Notes: a model not told the origin generated them from the sequence alone. A DNA stretch of 64,000 nucleotides from Streptomyces platensis (GCF_008704855.1 NZ_CP023691.1:5332001-5396000); one strand, 5' to 3'; counted from the stretch's first letter, positions 33,818 through 43,095 are shown. Program-made: numbers and translations.

Positions 33818-35602
33818 TCATGGCACGCGGGGGGCTGGAGCGCGGGGTCCTGGCGTGGCCCCGTCTGGGATGGTCGGTGCGGGACCGGGACCGGCGCCGG
33901 CGTCGCCCCCGTCAGGCGGCGGGGTGAGTTCCGTACGCATGGTGGCGCGCAGGCGCAGGGTGCCGACCAGGCGCTGGAAGGCCTCGGACCAGTAGCCGCC
34001 GGAGCCGGGCGAGGCGCCCTCCGGCTCGTCCGTGACGGCCGTGAGCATGTCGAGACGGTCCGCGGCGGCCGGGTCCAGACAGCGCTCGGCCAGGCCCATC
34101 ACCCCGCTGAAGCTCCAGGGATAGCTGCCCGCGTCCCGGGCGATGTCCAGGGCATCGACCACCGCTCCGCCGAGCGGCTCGGCCCATGGGACCGCACACA
34201 CCCCGAGCATCCGGAAGGCCTCGGACAGGCCGTGGGCCGCGATGAACTCCGCCACCCACCGGGCCCGTTCGTCCCCGGGAAGTACGGTCAGCAGCTTCGT
34301 CAGATCCCGTGACGAGCCGGCCGGGGCGACCTCGGCGGCCTGGGACGGTGCGGCCGGAGCGCCCAGCAGCGCCCGCGCCCAGTCGGCGTTCCGCTGGCGC
34401 ACGGCGGCGCGGCACCAGGCATCGTGCAGCTCCGTCCGCCAGTCGTCGCCCACCGGCAGCGCGATGATCGCCGCCGCGTCCCGGCCCCCGAAGCGTGCGT
34501 GCCAGCTGTCCAGAGGTGTGGCCTCCACCAACTGGCTCAGCCACCAGGACCGTTCGCCGCGCCCGGAGGGCGGTTTGGCGGCCACGCCGTCCCGTTGCAT
34601 CCCCGGATCGCACTCATGGGGCGCCTCCACCGCGATCACCGGTGTCCCGGCGGTGCGGTCCAGGCCGATGCAGGTGTGCGCCCGCTGCGCCATACGGGCC
34701 GCGAGGGCGGAGCCGGGCAGTGTGGAGAGCAGTTCGGCGGCGGTGGCGCGGACGTTGCGGCTGCGGTCGGTCAGGGCCTGTTCGAGGAAGGGCTCATCGG
34801 CGGCCGAGAGGTCCTCGCGCAGCGAGTCGAGGAACATCAGGCGGTCCTCCGCCCGTTCCGTGGACCAGGTCGTGGTCAGCAGCGCCAGGCCCGCGGTCGG
34901 GTCCTGGCGGCGCAGGGCGGTCAGCAGGGCGACCCGCTCCGCGAACAGGCCCTCCTCCCATGTGCGCCGTATGGCCGCGGGGGCACCGTCACCGGGGAGC
35001 CCGGCCCGGCTGCCGGTCCCCCGGAGTGCGAACTTCCATTCGTCGTTGAGCCGGGCCAGCCACAGTGCCCGCGGCCCCGCCAGGGCGAGCGCGGCGGGCC
35101 GCAGATCCGTACGGGCGCGGGCCGCGTCGAGCAGTGCGGGCAGCAAGACCTCCGGGGCGCGGTAGCCGTGGTCGACGGCGGCGGTCAGCCACTGGGGCAG
35201 CAGTTCGGTGAGGTCGGGGGCCGTGCCACGGCGGCTGCCGCCCCCGCCGGCGCCGCGGTCGGCGAGCAGCAGGGACAGCCGGCGGCGGGCCGCGGGCGGC
35301 AGCAGGGGCCGCGGGTCGACCGGGGCCGGGGCGGGCCGCTCACCGGCCAACGCGGGGCGCAGTGCGGCGCGGCGGCGCACCGTGCTCACCGCGGCCGCGT
35401 CCAGCAGCGCGGTCGCGGCGCCCTGCCCCGGCCGCGCCGCCACCGGCGGTGTCCGCCGCTCGGTCCCCAGCAGCGCGGCGCTCACGAGCTCGGACCAGGG
35501 GGCGGGTGCGGCCGGGGTGGCCGCGGCGAAGGGGGCGGGTGAAGTGGAGGGGAGGGGTGGCGTGGTGGGGGTGGGTGAAGTGGTGGGGGTGGTGCGCGTC
35601 AT
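33818..35602 (-). CDS. DUF5691-type protein of the MoxR/SWIM locus
   Basis: A 594-residue soluble protein built mainly of helices, resembling the DUF5691 family found beside MoxR-VWA genes. After a Thr/Pro-rich start it reads WSELVSAALLGTERR, a typical opening of that family. HEAT-like helical pairs follow (EGLFAERVALLTALRRQDP, EDRLMFLDSLREDLSAADEPFLEQAL, RNVRATAAELLSTLPGSALAARM). Middle and C-terminal blocks are WWLSQLVEATPLDSWHARFGG and RWVAEFIAAHGLSEAFRMLG. No catalytic motif visible. It follows the SWIM gene by 68 bases and should share its promoter. Probably a scaffold or substrate-recognition partner; function unknown. Confidence 0.8.
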   Translation of the reverse strand: MTRTTPTTSPTPTTPPLPSTSPAPFAAATPAAPAPWSELVSAALLGTERRTPPVAARPGQGAATALLDAAAVSTVRRRAALRPALAGERPAPAPVDPRPLLPPAARRRLSLLLADRGAGGGGSRRGTAPDLTELLPQWLTAAVDHGYRAPEVLLPALLDAARARTDLRPAALALAGPRALWLARLNDEWKFALRGTGSRAGLPGDGAPAAIRRTWEEGLFAERVALLTALRRQDPTAGLALLTTTWSTERAEDRLMFLDSLREDLSAADEPFLEQALTDRSRNVRATAAELLSTLPGSALAARMAQRAHTCIGLDRTAGTPVIAVEAPHECDPGMQRDGVAAKPPSGRGERSWWLSQLVEATPLDSWHARFGGRDAAAIIALPVGDDWRTELHDAWCRAAVRQRNADWARALLGAPAAPSQAAEVAPAGSSRDLTKLLTVLPGDERARWVAEFIAAHGLSEAFRMLGVCAVPWAEPLGGAVVDALDIARDAGSYPWSFSGVMGLAERCLDPAAADRLDMLTAVTDEPEGASPGSGGYWSEAFQRLVGTLRLRATMRTELTPPPDGGDAGAGPGPAPTIPDGATPGPRAPAPRVP

Positions 35603-35670
35603 GCCCTTCCTCCAGGCATCGGGGGTGGACGGCGTCCGGGTGGGCCGGGGTGTCGTGGCCGGGGCGCGGG

Positions 35671-37026
35671 TCACAGGGGCACCGGGGTGGGGTCCCAGGC
35701 GGTCAGCGGCAGGAAGCCGCGATGGCCGCATTCGCCGAAGACCGTGATCGGGGCCCCACCCGACAGGGCGACCAGCTGCCACAGGCTCGTCCGGCCGACG
35801 CAGCGCGGGTCCAGCGGGAGCGCCGACTCGCCGTCCGCGTCGGCCAGTTGCCAGCCCGTCCCGTCGCGGCTCGGTATCGGGGTGACCTCGCTGAGCACCA
35901 CCGGCCAGGAGTCCAGCCACGGGTCGTCGCGCAGCGCGTCGCCGTACGCGGCCAGGGCGGCGTCGATGCCACCGCCGGGGGGTACCGGCCCGTGGGTCAC
36001 CGGGGCGTGCCGCTCGCCGAACGTGGCACGCAGCGGGCGGGCGCCCGGGTAGTAGGCGAGATCCGCGTCGAGCACCAGGCCGGGCGGCAGCGCCAGGTCC
36101 AGGGGGCGGCCGGTGGAGCCGCCGAAGGAGAGGTGCAGCGCCATCCGGCCGGTCCGCTCGCCCCGCAGAAAGATTCTGCGGGTGAGCAGCATGCCGTCGT
36201 CGCTGTCCTGTTGGGCGAGCACCAGCCAGCGGTCCCGGACCGTCGCCGCATCGGGGCCGGTCAGCAGATCCGCCGCCTCCGTGGTCAGCCCGACGCGCGC
36301 GCGGACCGTCGCCGCGAGCGGGCCCGGCAGCCGCTCGATACCGAGGAACCCCTGGTCGAGGAGGTGCAGCAGGGCGCACTCCTCCAGCAGCCGGGCCGGC
36401 CAGTCCGGTCCGGACGCCACCACCGACGACAACTCCCGTACACGGGAGGCGAGTCCGGGGGCCTGGGCGTCGACCATGCGGGCCGCAGTCTCGTCCCAGG
36501 AGCCGCCCCCGTCCGAGGCCAGTCCGGACTGAAGCAGATCCTCCAGCCGCTGTTCCAGCTCCGTGGCGCCGGCGCCGATCCGCTGCATCCGGCGCTCGGC
36601 CCGCCGCCGGGCGGCCTCCGGGGCCGCGGGTGCGCGCGACGGGGCGTCCGCGCCCGAAGGCGCGGCCGTGGCCCGTCCGGCCCGCTCCCGGCGTCCGGCC
36701 AGCCATTCGTCCGCCCAGGGGGACGGCTTCCCGGCCGGTACCTCTCCGCCGTCGCCCGCCCAGAGCAGCAGCAGCCCCAGGGCGTGCTTGCAGGGAAACT
36801 TACGGCTCGGGCAACTGCACTTGAAGGCGGGACCGTTGATGTCCACGATCGTCTGATACGGCTTCTTGCCGCTGCCCTTGCACTGCCCCCACACCGCGCC
36901 CCCGTCCGTGCCCGTATCCGACCACGGCCCGGGCGCCGCGAGCTTGCCGCCCGCTTTGCGTGATGCCTCGTCAGGAGCCAGTGCGAGCACCTGATCCGTC
37001 GTCCAGCGTTCCCCCTGCGGATTCAT
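35671..37026 (-). CDS. SWIM zinc-finger protein
   Basis: A 451-residue protein with a SWIM finger near the N-terminus: Cys70 and Cys72, then Cys79 and His81 (CxC-x6-CxH within KCSCPSRKFPCKH). SWIM fingers bind DNA or protein and occur in repair factors and MuDR-type proteins. The rest is mixed helix and strand, with TEAADLLTGPDAATVRDRW, TRRIFLRGERTGRMALHLSFGG and VLSEVTPIPSRDGTGW, similar to SWIM proteins encoded beside MoxR-VWA operons. The ATG at 37026 lies about 7 bases downstream of a perfect PafBC-type promoter, so its mRNA should be leaderless and damage-inducible. Co-transcribed with the DUF5691 gene. Confidence 0.87.
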   Translation of the reverse strand: MNPQGERWTTDQVLALAPDEASRKAGGKLAAPGPWSDTGTDGGAVWGQCKGSGKKPYQTIVDINGPAFKCSCPSRKFPCKHALGLLLLWAGDGGEVPAGKPSPWADEWLAGRRERAGRATAAPSGADAPSRAPAAPEAARRRAERRMQRIGAGATELEQRLEDLLQSGLASDGGGSWDETAARMVDAQAPGLASRVRELSSVVASGPDWPARLLEECALLHLLDQGFLGIERLPGPLAATVRARVGLTTEAADLLTGPDAATVRDRWLVLAQQDSDDGMLLTRRIFLRGERTGRMALHLSFGGSTGRPLDLALPPGLVLDADLAYYPGARPLRATFGERHAPVTHGPVPPGGGIDAALAAYGDALRDDPWLDSWPVVLSEVTPIPSRDGTGWQLADADGESALPLDPRCVGRTSLWQLVALSGGAPITVFGECGHRGFLPLTAWDPTPVPL

Positions 37027-37033
37027 GTCTCCG

Positions 37034-37056
37034 ACGCTACGACGCCCCACTGACAA
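37034..37056 (-). promoter_or_regulatory. PafBC/RecA-NDp-type promoter driving SWIM-DUF5691
   Basis: Minus strand reads TTGTCAGTG (37048-37056), N8, TAGCGT (37034-37039): an exact match to the TTGTCRGTG-N8-TAnnnT consensus of LexA-independent DNA-damage promoters described in mycobacteria and controlled by PafBC. Transcription would start at or next to the SWIM ATG. Confidence 0.75.
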
Positions 37057-37106
37057 TCGCCGTGGTCCGCCACGAACTTGCAGGCCAGCGCTGCTTTTTC
37101 GGGTGA

Positions 37107-37129
37107 TTGTCAGTGGCGTGGTGCAGGGT
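37107..37129 (+). promoter_or_regulatory. PafBC/RecA-NDp-type promoter driving MoxR-DUF5682-VWA
   Basis: Plus strand reads TTGTCAGTG (37107-37115), N8, CAGGGT (37124-37129): the same consensus with one change (C for T) in the -10 element. It is 51 bp from the opposing copy and gives a leader of about 60 bases before the MoxR ATG. Confidence 0.7.
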
Positions 37130-37194
37130 TGATTCCGCAAGCGGCCGCCGCGATTTCGGGGTGCCGGCCGCACACCGTGCGACGAGGGGGAACC

Positions 37195-38349
37195 ATGTCC
37201 GCGAACAGCTTCGGGACGACCGACGACAAGAGCCGGCAGACCGCGGGGGCGGCGCCGGAAGCCGCGGACGGCGAGGCGCTGCGGCCGCATGCCGAGGACA
37301 GTTTCGCGGGCGAGCTGCGGGCCCTCGCGGCGGCCGACGACCGGCCGCGGCCGGAGCGCTGGCGGCTCTCGCCGTGGGCGGTCGCGACCTACCTCCTCGG
37401 CGGCACCCTCGCCGACGGCACGGTCATCACCCCCAAATACGTCGGCCCGCGCCGGATCGTCGAGGTCGCCGTGACCACCCTCGCGACGGACCGCGCCCTG
37501 CTCCTGCTGGGCGTGCCCGGCACCGCGAAGACCTGGGTGTCCGAGCATCTGGCGGCGGCCGTCAGCGGCGATTCCACCCTCCTGGTGCAGGGCACCGCCG
37601 GCACCCCCGAAGAGGCGATCCGCTACGGCTGGAACTACGCCCGGCTGCTCGCGCACGGCCCCAGCCGTGAGGCGCTGGTGCCCAGCCCGGTGATGCGCGC
37701 GATGGCGCAGGGCATGACCGCGCGGGTCGAGGAGCTGACCCGTATCCCCGCCGACGTACAGGACACCCTCATCACCGTCCTGTCGGAGAAGACCCTGCCC
37801 ATCCCGGAGTTGGGGCAGGAGGTGCAGGCGGTCCGCGGTTTCAATCTGATCGCCACCGCCAACGACCGCGACCGCGGGGTCAACGAGCTCTCCAGTGCGC
37901 TGCGCCGCCGCTTCAACACCGTCGTGCTGCCGCTGCCCGCCACCCCGGACGAGGAGGTGGACATCGTCTCCCGCCGGGTCGAGCAGATCGGGCGCTCGCT
38001 GGACCTTCCGGCCGGACCGGAGGGCCTGGACGAGATCCGCCGGGTCGTCACGGTCTTCCGCGAACTGCGCTCCGGCCTCACCACCGACGGCCGGACCAAG
38101 CTCAAGTCGCCGTCCGGCACCCTCTCCACGGCGGAGGCCATCTCGGTGGTGACGAACGGGCTGGCGCTGGCCACCCACTTCGGCGACGGTGTGCTGCGCT
38201 CCGGCGACGTGGCCGCGGGCATCCTGGGCGCCGTGGTGCGCGACCCCGCGGCCGACCGGGTCGTATGGCAGGAGTATCTGGAGACCGTGGTGCGCGAGCG
38301 CGACGGCTGGAAGGACTTCTACCGCGCCTGCCGCGAGGTGAGCGCATGA
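37195..38349 (+). CDS. MoxR-family AAA+ ATPase
   Basis: A 384-residue AAA+ chaperone-like ATPase. Walker A is GVPGTAKTW (about 106-114, GxPGTAKT form). The MoxR-type loop around GTAGTPEEAIRYGWNYARLL and sensor-1 region FNLIATANDRDRGVNELSSALRRRFN with the Arg finger follow. The C-terminal lid contains RRVVTVFRELRSG. MoxR ATPases act with VWA partners to remodel proteins, insert metals or activate complexes. ATG 37195 has GAGGGGG 5 bases upstream. The stop overlaps the next start (ATGA). Probably DNA-damage induced through the PafBC-like promoter. Confidence 0.92.
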   Translation: MSANSFGTTDDKSRQTAGAAPEAADGEALRPHAEDSFAGELRALAAADDRPRPERWRLSPWAVATYLLGGTLADGTVITPKYVGPRRIVEVAVTTLATDRALLLLGVPGTAKTWVSEHLAAAVSGDSTLLVQGTAGTPEEAIRYGWNYARLLAHGPSREALVPSPVMRAMAQGMTARVEELTRIPADVQDTLITVLSEKTLPIPELGQEVQAVRGFNLIATANDRDRGVNELSSALRRRFNTVVLPLPATPDEEVDIVSRRVEQIGRSLDLPAGPEGLDEIRRVVTVFRELRSGLTTDGRTKLKSPSGTLSTAEAISVVTNGLALATHFGDGVLRSGDVAAGILGAVVRDPAADRVVWQEYLETVVRERDGWKDFYRACREVSA

Positions 38350-40796
38350 GCGAGCGAACGGCCAACGGGGGCGGGCCGGTGCTGCTCGGGGTGCGCCATC
38401 ACGGCCCCGGATCGGCGCGGGCGGTGCGGGCCGCCCTGGAGCAGTGCAGGCCGGCCGCGGTCCTGATCGAGGGGCCGCCGGAGGCGGACGAACTGGTGCC
38501 GCTGGCCGCCCAGGAAGGGATGCGGCCGCCCGTCGCGCTGCTCGCCCATGCGCAGGACGACCCCGGCCGCGCCGCGTTCTGGCCGCTGGCCGAGTTCTCC
38601 CCGGAGTGGGTCGCGATGCGCTGGGCGCTGGCACACGGCGTCCCCGTCCGCTTCATCGATCTGCCCGCGGCGCACTCCCTGGCGCGGGGGGACGACGAGG
38701 AAACGGCGGACGATCAGGAGACGGCGGACGAGGCGACCCGCGGGCAGGAGGCCCGCTCCGGCGCCGAGGTGCGGATCGATCCGATCGGGGTGCTGGCCGA
38801 GGCGGCCGGATACGACGACCCCGAGCGCTGGTGGGAGGACGTGATCGAGCACCGCGGGAGCGGGGGAGCCGGCGCGGACGCGCTGGCGCCGTTCGCCGCG
38901 CTCGCCGAGGCGATGGGCGCACTGCGGGAGACCTACGGCGACGGGGGACATGACCGCGACCCGGTGCGGGAGGCCCATATGCGGCTCCGGCTGCGGGCCG
39001 CGCGACGGGAGTTCGGGAACGACCTCGCCGTGGTGTGTGGCGCCTGGCATGTCCCGGCCCTGGCGCGGCGCACCACGATGACCGCCGACCGGCAGCTGCT
39101 CAAGGGCCTGCCGAAGGTGAGGACGGCGGTGACCTGGGTGCCCTGGACACACCGCCGGCTCTCCCGCCGCAGCGGCTACGGCGCCGGTATCGCCTCCCCC
39201 GGCTGGTACGGCCATCTGTTCAGCGCCTCCGACCGCCCCGTCGAACGCTGGCTGACCAAGGTCGCCGGGCTGCTCCGCGAGGAGGACTACGCCGTCTCGT
39301 CGGCGCATGTCATCGAAGCGGTACGGCTCGCCGAGGGGCTGGCCACGGTGCGCGGCCGTCCGCTCGCCGGGCTGACGGAGCTGGACGACGCGGTGCGCGC
39401 CGTCATGGGCGACGGCACCGACGCCCCGTCCTCGCTGATCCACGACCGGCTGGTGGTCGGGGAGGTGCTGGGCGAGGTCCCGGAGGACGCCCCCGCGGTG
39501 CCGCTGCAACAGGACATCGACCGCAGCCGCCGGACCCTGCGGCTCAAACCCGAAGCCCTGGAACGGGAACTGGAGCTGGACCTGCGCAAGGAGACCGACG
39601 CCGGGCGCAGCAGACTGCTGCACCGGCTGCGGCTGCTCGGCATCCCCTGGGGCGAGCCCACCCGCTCCCGCGGCAGCACGGGCACCTTCCGCGAGACCTG
39701 GCGGCTGCGCTGGGAGCCGGAGCTCTCCGTACGGGTCGCGGAGGCCGGCATCTGGGGCACGACCGTGCTCTCGGCCGCCACCGCCAAGGCCGCGTCCGAG
39801 GCGGCCGGGGCAGCCGGCCTCGCCGAGGTCACGGCGCTCGCCGAGCGCTGTCTGCTCGCCGAACTCCCCGACGCCCTCCCCGTGGTGATGCAGACGCTCT
39901 CGGACCGCGCGGCGCTGGACGCGGACGTGGGCCATCTCGCCCAGGCGCTGCCCGCCCTCGTACGGTCCGTGCGCTACGGCGATGTGCGCGGCACGGACGC
40001 CGCCGCGCTCCGCGAGGTGGCCACGGGCCTGGCCGAGCGGGTCTTCGTCGGACTGCCGCCGGCCTGCCTGGGGCTGGACGCCGACGGTGCCGCCGAAATG
40101 CGCGGCCATCTCGACGCCACCCACCAGGCCGTCGGTCTGCTCGGCCAGCCGGAGAGCGAGCGGCAGGCCGGAGGGAAGCAGCTGCGGACCCGTTGGGCCG
40201 GAGTGCTCCGGGCGGTCAGCGAACGGGACGCCGTGCCCGGTCTGCTCCGTGGCCGGGCGACCCGGCTCCTGCTGGACGACGGCGAGTTGGGCGACGGGGG
40301 AGCGGAGCGGCTGATGGGGCTCGCCCTGTCGCCGGGCACCCCGCCCACCGAGGCCGCCGGCTGGATCGAGGGCTTCGCCGGCGGCGGGGACGGCGGCATG
40401 CTGCTGGTCCATGACGCCCGTCTGCTGGCGCTGGTCGACGGCTGGCTGACGGGTGTGCCGGACGCCGCGTTCACCGACGTCCTCCCGCTGCTGCGCCGCA
40501 CCTTCGCGGAGTACGAGAGCGGAGTGCGGCGCACCCTCGGCGAACTGGTCCGCCGCGGTCCCGCGGCGGCACCCCGCCACCCGGCCGGCGACGCCCCGGA
40601 CGCGGCCGTGCCCGGCTTCGGCCCCGGCCTGGACCGCGACCGTGCCGCGGCCGTCCTCCCCACGCTCCGCATGCTGCTGGGCATCGGACAGCACGGCTTC
40701 GACGACGAGCAACCGGACCCATCCCGACCGGCCGACCCATCCCGACGGGCCGACCCATCCCGCCCATCCGACGACTTCACGGGGGCACGGACATGA
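38346..40796 (+). CDS. DUF5682-type protein of the MoxR-VWA operon
   Basis: An 816-residue soluble protein with the DUF5682 opening: LLGVRHHGPGSARAVRAALEQ, then VLIEGPPEADELVPLA. This resembles the Ereh/ChaN-like TraB family of putative hydrolases, with conserved His-His and Glu. Further blocks are VCGAWHVPALAR, SPGWYGHLFSA and a large helical middle (AEVTALAERCLLAELPDALPVVMQTLSDRAAL). The C-terminus is Pro/Asp-rich (DPSRPADPSRRADPSR). Overlaps of 4 bases at both ends show tight translational coupling with MoxR and VWA. Likely the third obligatory member of the complex; biochemical activity unknown. Confidence 0.85.
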   Translation: MSERTANGGGPVLLGVRHHGPGSARAVRAALEQCRPAAVLIEGPPEADELVPLAAQEGMRPPVALLAHAQDDPGRAAFWPLAEFSPEWVAMRWALAHGVPVRFIDLPAAHSLARGDDEETADDQETADEATRGQEARSGAEVRIDPIGVLAEAAGYDDPERWWEDVIEHRGSGGAGADALAPFAALAEAMGALRETYGDGGHDRDPVREAHMRLRLRAARREFGNDLAVVCGAWHVPALARRTTMTADRQLLKGLPKVRTAVTWVPWTHRRLSRRSGYGAGIASPGWYGHLFSASDRPVERWLTKVAGLLREEDYAVSSAHVIEAVRLAEGLATVRGRPLAGLTELDDAVRAVMGDGTDAPSSLIHDRLVVGEVLGEVPEDAPAVPLQQDIDRSRRTLRLKPEALERELELDLRKETDAGRSRLLHRLRLLGIPWGEPTRSRGSTGTFRETWRLRWEPELSVRVAEAGIWGTTVLSAATAKAASEAAGAAGLAEVTALAERCLLAELPDALPVVMQTLSDRAALDADVGHLAQALPALVRSVRYGDVRGTDAAALREVATGLAERVFVGLPPACLGLDADGAAEMRGHLDATHQAVGLLGQPESERQAGGKQLRTRWAGVLRAVSERDAVPGLLRGRATRLLLDDGELGDGGAERLMGLALSPGTPPTEAAGWIEGFAGGGDGGMLLVHDARLLALVDGWLTGVPDAAFTDVLPLLRRTFAEYESGVRRTLGELVRRGPAAAPRHPAGDAPDAAVPGFGPGLDRDRAAAVLPTLRMLLGIGQHGFDDEQPDPSRPADPSRRADPSRPSDDFTGART

Positions 40797-42103
40797 CCAC
40801 CACGACACCGGACCCGACGGCCACCACCACGACCGCCACCCCGGCCACGACCGCCACCCCGGCAACGCCCCCGCCCCCGGCCACGCCCGACGACCCGGCC
40901 ACCGCTCCGACCCCAACCCCAACCCCCACCCCCGCCCCCACCCCCGAGGCCGAACGGCTGCGCCGCTGGCGGCTGGTGCTCGGTGGTGGCGGCGCGGACG
41001 GGACGGGGTGTGCGCTCAGCGGCCGGGACGCCGCGATGGACGGCGCGCTGGCCTCGCTCTACGGACGGGAGAAGGGCCGCGCCAAGACGGCCGACGGAGG
41101 CAGGCGTTCGGCCGGGCTCGGGGCCTCGGCGCCCGGGGTGGCCCGCTGGCTCGGCGACATCCGGACGTACTTCCCGTCGTCCGTGGTGCAGGTGATGCAG
41201 CGGGACGCCATCGACCGGCTGGGGCTGTCCGCGCTGCTGCTGGAGCCGGAGATGCTGGAGGCCGTCGAGGCGGATGTGCATCTCGTGGGCACCCTGCTGT
41301 CGCTCAACAAGGTCATGCCGGAGACGACCAAGGAGACCGCCCGCGCCGTCGTCCGCAAGGTCGTCGAACAGCTGGAGAAGAAGCTGGCGCAGCGCACCCG
41401 CGCCACCCTCACCGGCGCCCTGGACCGCTCCGCCCGTATCAGCCGGCCGCGCCACCGCGACATCGACTGGGACCGCACGATCCGGGCGAACCTCAAGAAC
41501 TACCTCCCCGAGTACCGCACGGTCGTGCCGGAGCGGCTGATCGGCTACGGCCGCGCCGCGCAGTCGGTGAAGAAGGACGTGGTGCTCTGCATCGACCAGT
41601 CCGGTTCGATGGCCGCCTCGGTCGTCTACGCCTCGGTGTTCGGCGCGGTGCTGGCCTCCATGCGGACCCTCGATACCCGGCTGGTCGTCTTCGACACCTC
41701 GGTGGTCGATCTGACGGACCAACTCGACGACCCGGTCGATGTCCTCTTCGGCACCCAGCTCGGTGGCGGCACGGACATCAACCGCGCGCTCGCCTACTGT
41801 CAGTCCCGCGTCACCCGCCCCGCCGACACCGTCGTCGTCCTCATCAGCGACCTCTACGAGGGCGGTATCCGGGACGAGATGCTCAAGCGGGTGGCCGCGA
41901 TGAAGGCGTCCGGTGTGCAGTTCGTGACGCTGCTCGCGCTGTCGGACGAGGGGGCGCCCGCCTACGACCGGGACCACGCGGCTGCCCTCGCGGCCCTGGG
42001 CGCACCGGCGTTCGCCTGCACTCCGGACCTCTTCCCGGACGTGATGGCGGCCGCGATCGAGAAACGGCCGCTGCCCATACCGGACATGGCGGAGCAACGG
42101 TGA
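40793..42103 (+). CDS. VWA-domain protein (CoxE-like)
   Basis: A 436-residue partner of the MoxR ATPase. A Thr/Pro-only N-terminal tail (about 1-55) is followed by a helical region (WRLVLGGGGADGTGCALSG...) and the VWA domain. The MIDAS motif DxSxS is DQSGSM (D268, S270, S272), the Thr is in LGGGTDINRAL and the distal Asp in VVVLISDLYEGG. An intact MIDAS implies metal-dependent binding to partner proteins. It overlaps the DUF5682 gene by 4 bases. In MoxR-VWA pairs the ATPase pulls on substrates delivered by the VWA protein; the target here is unknown. Confidence 0.9.
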   Translation: MTTTTPDPTATTTTATPATTATPATPPPPATPDDPATAPTPTPTPTPAPTPEAERLRRWRLVLGGGGADGTGCALSGRDAAMDGALASLYGREKGRAKTADGGRRSAGLGASAPGVARWLGDIRTYFPSSVVQVMQRDAIDRLGLSALLLEPEMLEAVEADVHLVGTLLSLNKVMPETTKETARAVVRKVVEQLEKKLAQRTRATLTGALDRSARISRPRHRDIDWDRTIRANLKNYLPEYRTVVPERLIGYGRAAQSVKKDVVLCIDQSGSMAASVVYASVFGAVLASMRTLDTRLVVFDTSVVDLTDQLDDPVDVLFGTQLGGGTDINRALAYCQSRVTRPADTVVVLISDLYEGGIRDEMLKRVAAMKASGVQFVTLLALSDEGAPAYDRDHAAALAALGAPAFACTPDLFPDVMAAAIEKRPLPIPDMAEQR

Positions 42104-42207
42104 CAGGTAGCCCGGGGGGACTTGCGTGGCACCTGGTTGCTCATGCAAGTATCAGCTCATCGCTCGATCGCCCGCGACGCGTGTGACTCCGAGGGCAGGT
42201 TCCTCGG

Positions 42208-43095
42208 GTGTCCCCGTCCGTATGGGAAGGTCCCCCCTTGTCTGCTGTGTTCGCCCTGCCTGCCACTGTGCGCCTGCCGCGCACGGTGGCCGTGCGGCGT
42301 GCGCTGCTGGCCGGGCTCTTCCTGGTGGGCTTCGTCGCCCTCGGCTTCGCCTTCGGTCCCGGCGCCCATGCCGACGACCGCGCGCAGAGCGCGGAGCTGC
42401 CCGGGGCCACGGCCCCGGCGCGGCCCGCGGCCGAGGTGCCGACCCCGGACCGGGCCGCCACCCGGGACGGGGCGAGCCGGCTGTCCGGCTCCCGAGCCGC
42501 GGTCACCGACCGGGGCGAGGAGACCGGCGCGCGGTTCGCCGAGCGCACCCACACCGCGTCCGACGCGGTGGCGAAGGCCGTCCGGCCCGCCGTCGAGCGG
42601 ACCGCACCGGTCACCGATCCGGTGGGCCGCGTCGTACGGGAGATCGGGGACTCGGCCGGTGCCGCGCTGCCCGTGCACCTCCCGTCCGGTGAGCACACCG
42701 AAAACCCCGGAGACGGCGGCCCGCACCACGGCCGTACGCCGGGCACGGCACCGTCGGCCGGTTCGCGGACTGCTGCCACGGCCGGCCGCGCTGCCGCCGG
42801 CGCGGCGGTTCAGCTCCTCGGTGACCTGCACAAGCCGGTCTCCGAGGGCCCCTCGGCCACCGTTCACGAGCAGCGGGACCCGGGCCACGACGGCCTTCCG
42901 GGGCAGTACCCGCAGGGCCCGGTGGCGCCCGCCTCGCACACGGCCGGTGACGGCCACGGCCCCCGTGGCGGGGACCAGTACGCCGCCGCCCCGGCGGACC
43001 CCACGCGCTTCCGGCTGCTGCCCGGTGGCGTCCGCACGGCCGATGGCGCTCCGACGCGTCGGCGTGCCGAAGAAATCCTCGAATTCCCGGGCTAG
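42208..43095 (+). CDS. Secreted/membrane protein of unknown function
   Basis: Not recognised. Up to 295 residues with a long signal sequence: RRALLAGLFLVGFVALGFAFGPGAHA (in part; cleavage after HADD, about residue 56). The remainder is disordered and rich in Ala, Pro, Gly and Asp (AERTHTASDAVAKAVRPAVERTAPVTDPVGRVVREIG). GTG 42208 and TTG 42238 are both possible; TTG has GGAAGG exactly 7 bases upstream and is attractive. Precedes another secreted low-complexity protein by 94 bases. Confidence 0.65.
   Translation: MSPSVWEGPPLSAVFALPATVRLPRTVAVRRALLAGLFLVGFVALGFAFGPGAHADDRAQSAELPGATAPARPAAEVPTPDRAATRDGASRLSGSRAAVTDRGEETGARFAERTHTASDAVAKAVRPAVERTAPVTDPVGRVVREIGDSAGAALPVHLPSGEHTENPGDGGPHHGRTPGTAPSAGSRTAATAGRAAAGAAVQLLGDLHKPVSEGPSATVHEQRDPGHDGLPGQYPQGPVAPASHTAGDGHGPRGGDQYAAAPADPTRFRLLPGGVRTADGAPTRRRAEEILEFPG

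Noticed and set aside
38319..40922. 867-residue open frame antisense to the DUF5682 gene
   Set aside because: Same third-position artefact; Gly/Arg/Gln-rich with no domains or ribosome site.
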